A stretch of DNA of 64,000 nt from positions 570,328 to 634,327 of the forward strand of contig NZ_SESI01000001.1 of NCBI RefSeq assembly GCF_006861655.1, given 5' to 3'. Both the position numbers and the translations under genes were made by a program. Position 1 is the stretch's first letter, and every line of letters starts with the position of its first letter. This DNA is from Halonotius roseus. Lineage in GTDB: Archaea > Halobacteriota > Halobacteria > Halobacteriales > Haloferacaceae. Positions 62,126-64,000 of this stretch are shown in pieces. The notes beneath the pieces were generated by a model, which was not told the origin of the DNA, made no database searches, and saw nothing but the letters and a program-made list of their open reading frames with translations.

Positions 62126-63223
62126 TTAGCTATCGAGTGCCCGTTCCAGCGTTGGCAGATTAACGCTTTCCATGATATCGAGATACCCCCAGTCGTTGTC
62201 GGCCCACGCATCTGTCAGGCCGGGCATCGCCGTCAGCGGGAGCACCTCGGCGGCGTCGGTGTCGGCGACCAGCTGCTCGGCAGCCCGCTGGGATTCGAGC
62301 GGATCGGCGCAGATATAGTCGAGACCGTGGGTCTCGATGGCGTCTTGGGCGCGTTGGATATCCCGCGGCGAGGGTTGGTCGTCCGGGCCGACGCCGGTCA
62401 GCGCGATCACCTCGATCCCGTAGCGGTCGGCGAGATAGCTGAAGGAGTCGTGGCCGGCGACGAGCAGCACCTCGGTCGAACCGGCGGCAACGGTGGCTTC
62501 GATCGCCGCGTCGAGTTCGGCCAACCCCTCGCGGAGGGTTGCCGCGTTGGACTCGTAGGCCGCGCTGTTGTCGGGATCGGCGGTTGCGAACGCCTCGCGG
62601 ATCGTTCCGACGGCGGTCTGAAGTCGCACTGGATCCATCCAGAAATGTGGGTCGGTGCCGCCGTGGTCGTGGCTGTCCTCCGCTTGGTGCTCGGCTTCAT
62701 CCTCCTCGTGACGCGCTTCGTCCTCGGTCTGGTTGGCGTCATCCTCCTCGTGGTGGTCACCCTCCTCATCGTGACGGTCGGACTCGTTCGTTTCGTGAGT
62801 GTCCTCATCGTGAGCACCCTCATCGTGACCCTGCCCACCCGTGCTCAGCAGGTCGACATCGGTGCTGACATCGACCGCTGTGGTGTCAGCACCGTCGGCC
62901 GCGAGATCGGCGGTGATCGAATCGACCCACGGCTGGAACCCCTCCAGTCCGTGGAACAACAGCGTTGCTGCACGGATCTCCTCACGCACCCGTGGGCCGG
63001 GCTCCCAGCCATGGCCGTGTTGGCCGATGGGAACCAGTGTCCCCGCCGTCGCGGCGTCGCCAGCGACCGTTCCCGCGAGGTCGCCGAAGACAAAAAACGA
63101 CGCCTCCGCGATCGTTCCGTCCGATGGCGTTGCATTGTTCGTTCCGTCAGTACAGCCCGCTAGCGCGCCGATACCTGCCGCGCCGGCCAGTGCCGAAAGC
63201 AGTTGTCGTCTCGTGTGTCGCAT
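62126..63223 (-). CDS. znuA: zinc-binding lipoprotein with His/Asp-rich loop
   Basis: A 365-residue substrate-binding protein. RRQLLSALAGAAGIGALAGC is a Tat-type lipobox with the cysteine at residue 24 or so. Metal-binding histidines lie in PIGQHGHGWEP, DPHFWMDPVRL and LVAGHDSFSYLA. A long His/Asp/Glu-rich loop (about residues 133-195) precedes the second histidine, typical of ZnuA rather than Mn-binding homologues. First gene of the operon. Confidence 0.92.
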   Translation of the reverse strand: MRHTRRQLLSALAGAAGIGALAGCTDGTNNATPSDGTIAEASFFVFGDLAGTVAGDAATAGTLVPIGQHGHGWEPGPRVREEIRAATLLFHGLEGFQPWVDSITADLAADGADTTAVDVSTDVDLLSTGGQGHDEGAHDEDTHETNESDRHDEEGDHHEEDDANQTEDEARHEEDEAEHQAEDSHDHGGTDPHFWMDPVRLQTAVGTIREAFATADPDNSAAYESNAATLREGLAELDAAIEATVAAGSTEVLLVAGHDSFSYLADRYGIEVIALTGVGPDDQPSPRDIQRAQDAIETHGLDYICADPLESQRAAEQLVADTDAAEVLPLTAMPGLTDAWADNDWGYLDIMESVNLPTLERALDS

Positions 63224-63248
63224 CTAATTAATAAAAATAGACTGTACG

Positions 63249-63283
63249 ATAATAACTTTTCCATCTCAGTATGTCGTTATTAT
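63249..63283 (-). promoter_or_regulatory. inverted repeat upstream of the znu operon
   Basis: ATAATAAC (63249-63256) and GTTATTAT (63276-63283) form a perfect 8-bp inverted repeat with a 19-base spacer, starting about 26 bases upstream of the znuA ATG. The stretch is A+T-rich compared with its surroundings and also includes TTAATTAATAAAAATAG at 63226-63242. A metal-sensing repressor such as a DtxR- or ArsR-family protein could bind here; the regulator is not in the window. Confidence 0.45.
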
Positions 63284-63393
63284 TAATTCGGCACAGTACT
63301 CTCACGAGTCGTTCGGTGTCGCATCGTCCACGCGAGAATGAACTTCGTCTCCCTTCCACCGCGGTACTCAACAGGGCGGTCAACACGGCGTAA

Positions 63394-63828
63394 CTACGTC
63401 TCGTCGACAAATTCGTCAAACAGCGCGACGACACGCTCTTCGATCTCGTCGCGGATCGCGCGCACCGCATCGAGATCCTCGCCGTCAGGATCGTCAAGAT
63501 CCCAGTCGCGCACCTCGACGCTGTCGGCGTCGAGTTCAAGCGTCGAACAGCCCATCGTGGCGACGACATCACAGGCGTTTAGCGTTGCCGTCGAAACCTC
63601 TCTCGGCGTCCGATCGGAGAGGTCGATCCCGAGCTCGTTCATCACGGTGACGACCTCCTCGTGGACGTGATCGGCCGGGTGCGTGCCGCCGGTAACGATC
63701 TCGACGCGGTCTGTGAGGCCGCGGCGTTCGACTTCGCGTTCGGCGAAGGCGGTTGACATCTGGCTGCGGCCGGCGTTTTGGACACAGACGAACGCGAACT
63801 GGAACGTCTCAGCGGCGGTTTCGGACAT
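63394..63828 (-). CDS. low-molecular-weight phosphatase / arsenate reductase-like protein
   Basis: A 144-residue protein. FAFVCVQNAGRSQMS gives the CX5R loop (C15, R21). GGTHPADHVHEEVVTVMNELGIDLSDRTPRE fits the arsenate-reductase branch, and VRDWDLDDPDGEDLDAVRAIRDEI holds the general-acid aspartate. It either reduces arsenate via a thiol or dephosphorylates proteins. No other ars gene is next to it; a PhoU gene follows upstream. Confidence 0.88.
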   Translation of the reverse strand: MSETAAETFQFAFVCVQNAGRSQMSTAFAEREVERRGLTDRVEIVTGGTHPADHVHEEVVTVMNELGIDLSDRTPREVSTATLNACDVVATMGCSTLELDADSVEVRDWDLDDPDGEDLDAVRAIRDEIEERVVALFDEFVDET

Positions 63829-63889
63829 ACCGACCCCTGGAGGGCGGTCGGTATGAAGATTAGTATGAGAACTATATAGCCGTCAGGAG

Positions 63890-64000
63890 TTACGGCGACG
63901 GCGCGGCCTTCTGGAGGGCGGTTTCGGCGATGTTGCCGCCGTAGTCGGCACTCCGGGAGACGGAGTCGACGATGAGGCCGACGCGTTGGGCGCGGGCGGG
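63890..64000 (-). CDS. phoU: PhoU-family phosphate regulator, C-terminal fragment at window edge
   Basis: Thirty-six codons plus TAA at 63890-63892 are visible. ADYGGNIAETALQKAA is the conserved C-terminus of haloarchaeal PhoU-domain proteins, which regulate phosphate uptake. The rest of the gene lies beyond position 64000. Its neighbour, an arsenate-reductase-like phosphatase, also handles phosphate-like anions. Confidence 0.75.
   Translation of the reverse strand, partial: PARAQRVGLIVDSVSRSADYGGNIAETALQKAAPSP

Overview
The window is chromosomal DNA from a halophilic archaeon (class Halobacteria). Proteins are very acidic, G+C is high (about 70% in ordinary coding lines), many genes have a TATA-like box 25-30 bases before the start codon and so look leaderless, and the gene set is archaeal: release factor aRF1, doublet histone, RPA, RNase Z, aIF5A with agmatinase, CTP-dependent riboflavin kinase RbkR, CDP-archaeol synthase, PGF-CTERM surface protein, and three tRNA genes without encoded CCA. 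The genus cannot be fixed from the sequence alone.

Layout. 1-7100: a DUF460 nuclease-like protein (cut by the window edge), a receiver-like protein, RNase Z, a 7TM-PAS histidine kinase, a clamp-loader small subunit and archaetidylserine decarboxylase. 7100-11040: a DMT exporter and a cell-surface cluster of two lipoproteins, a frameshifted membrane gene and a PGF-CTERM protein. 11200-20000: CarS, a DUF502 protein, IlvE, the rbkR-ribB operon, ArgS, a 45-residue membrane protein and a MinD4-like ATPase with a long acidic tail. 20100-25700: tRNA-Arg, then rpa, histone and histone-deacetylase-family genes, then CCA-adding enzyme, tRNA-Asn and a CAT-anticodon tRNA. Both tRNA-Arg and tRNA-Asn are followed by repeats that copy the tRNA 3' end. 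25714-26222 is a long gene-free tract with strong RNA-like folds. 26200-43900: mostly housekeeping and cell-envelope genes (aRF1, a HalX response regulator, PP-loop enzymes, polyprenyl synthase, HEAT protein, M29 peptidase), with two toxin-antitoxin modules flanking dph6 at 33960-36039.

44000-47580 is an A+T-richer island. It carries two adjacent unrecognised genes, one encoding a protein with a PD-(D/E)xK nuclease signature and a putative winged helix. This is the best candidate for an undescribed (possibly defence) system. 47587-64000 returns to core genes: AlaS, a J-domain/ferredoxin fusion, the bioY-bioM-bioN biotin ECF transporter behind a BirA-type operator, a stand-alone Cas4-like protein, Sua5/TsaC, the aIF5A-agmatinase pair, a zinc/manganese ABC transporter, an arsenate-reductase-like phosphatase and the end of a PhoU gene.

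Themes. Membrane lipid synthesis is represented by polyprenyl synthase, CarS and archaetidylserine decarboxylase. Translation and tRNA function are represented by ArgS, AlaS, CCA enzyme, TsaC, aRF1, aIF5A/agmatinase and Dph6. Cofactor supply is represented by riboflavin genes and biotin uptake. Short tandem duplications spanning stop codons occur at three gene ends, and hairpins with a conserved GARCGNAGNGA loop recur in intergenic DNA.
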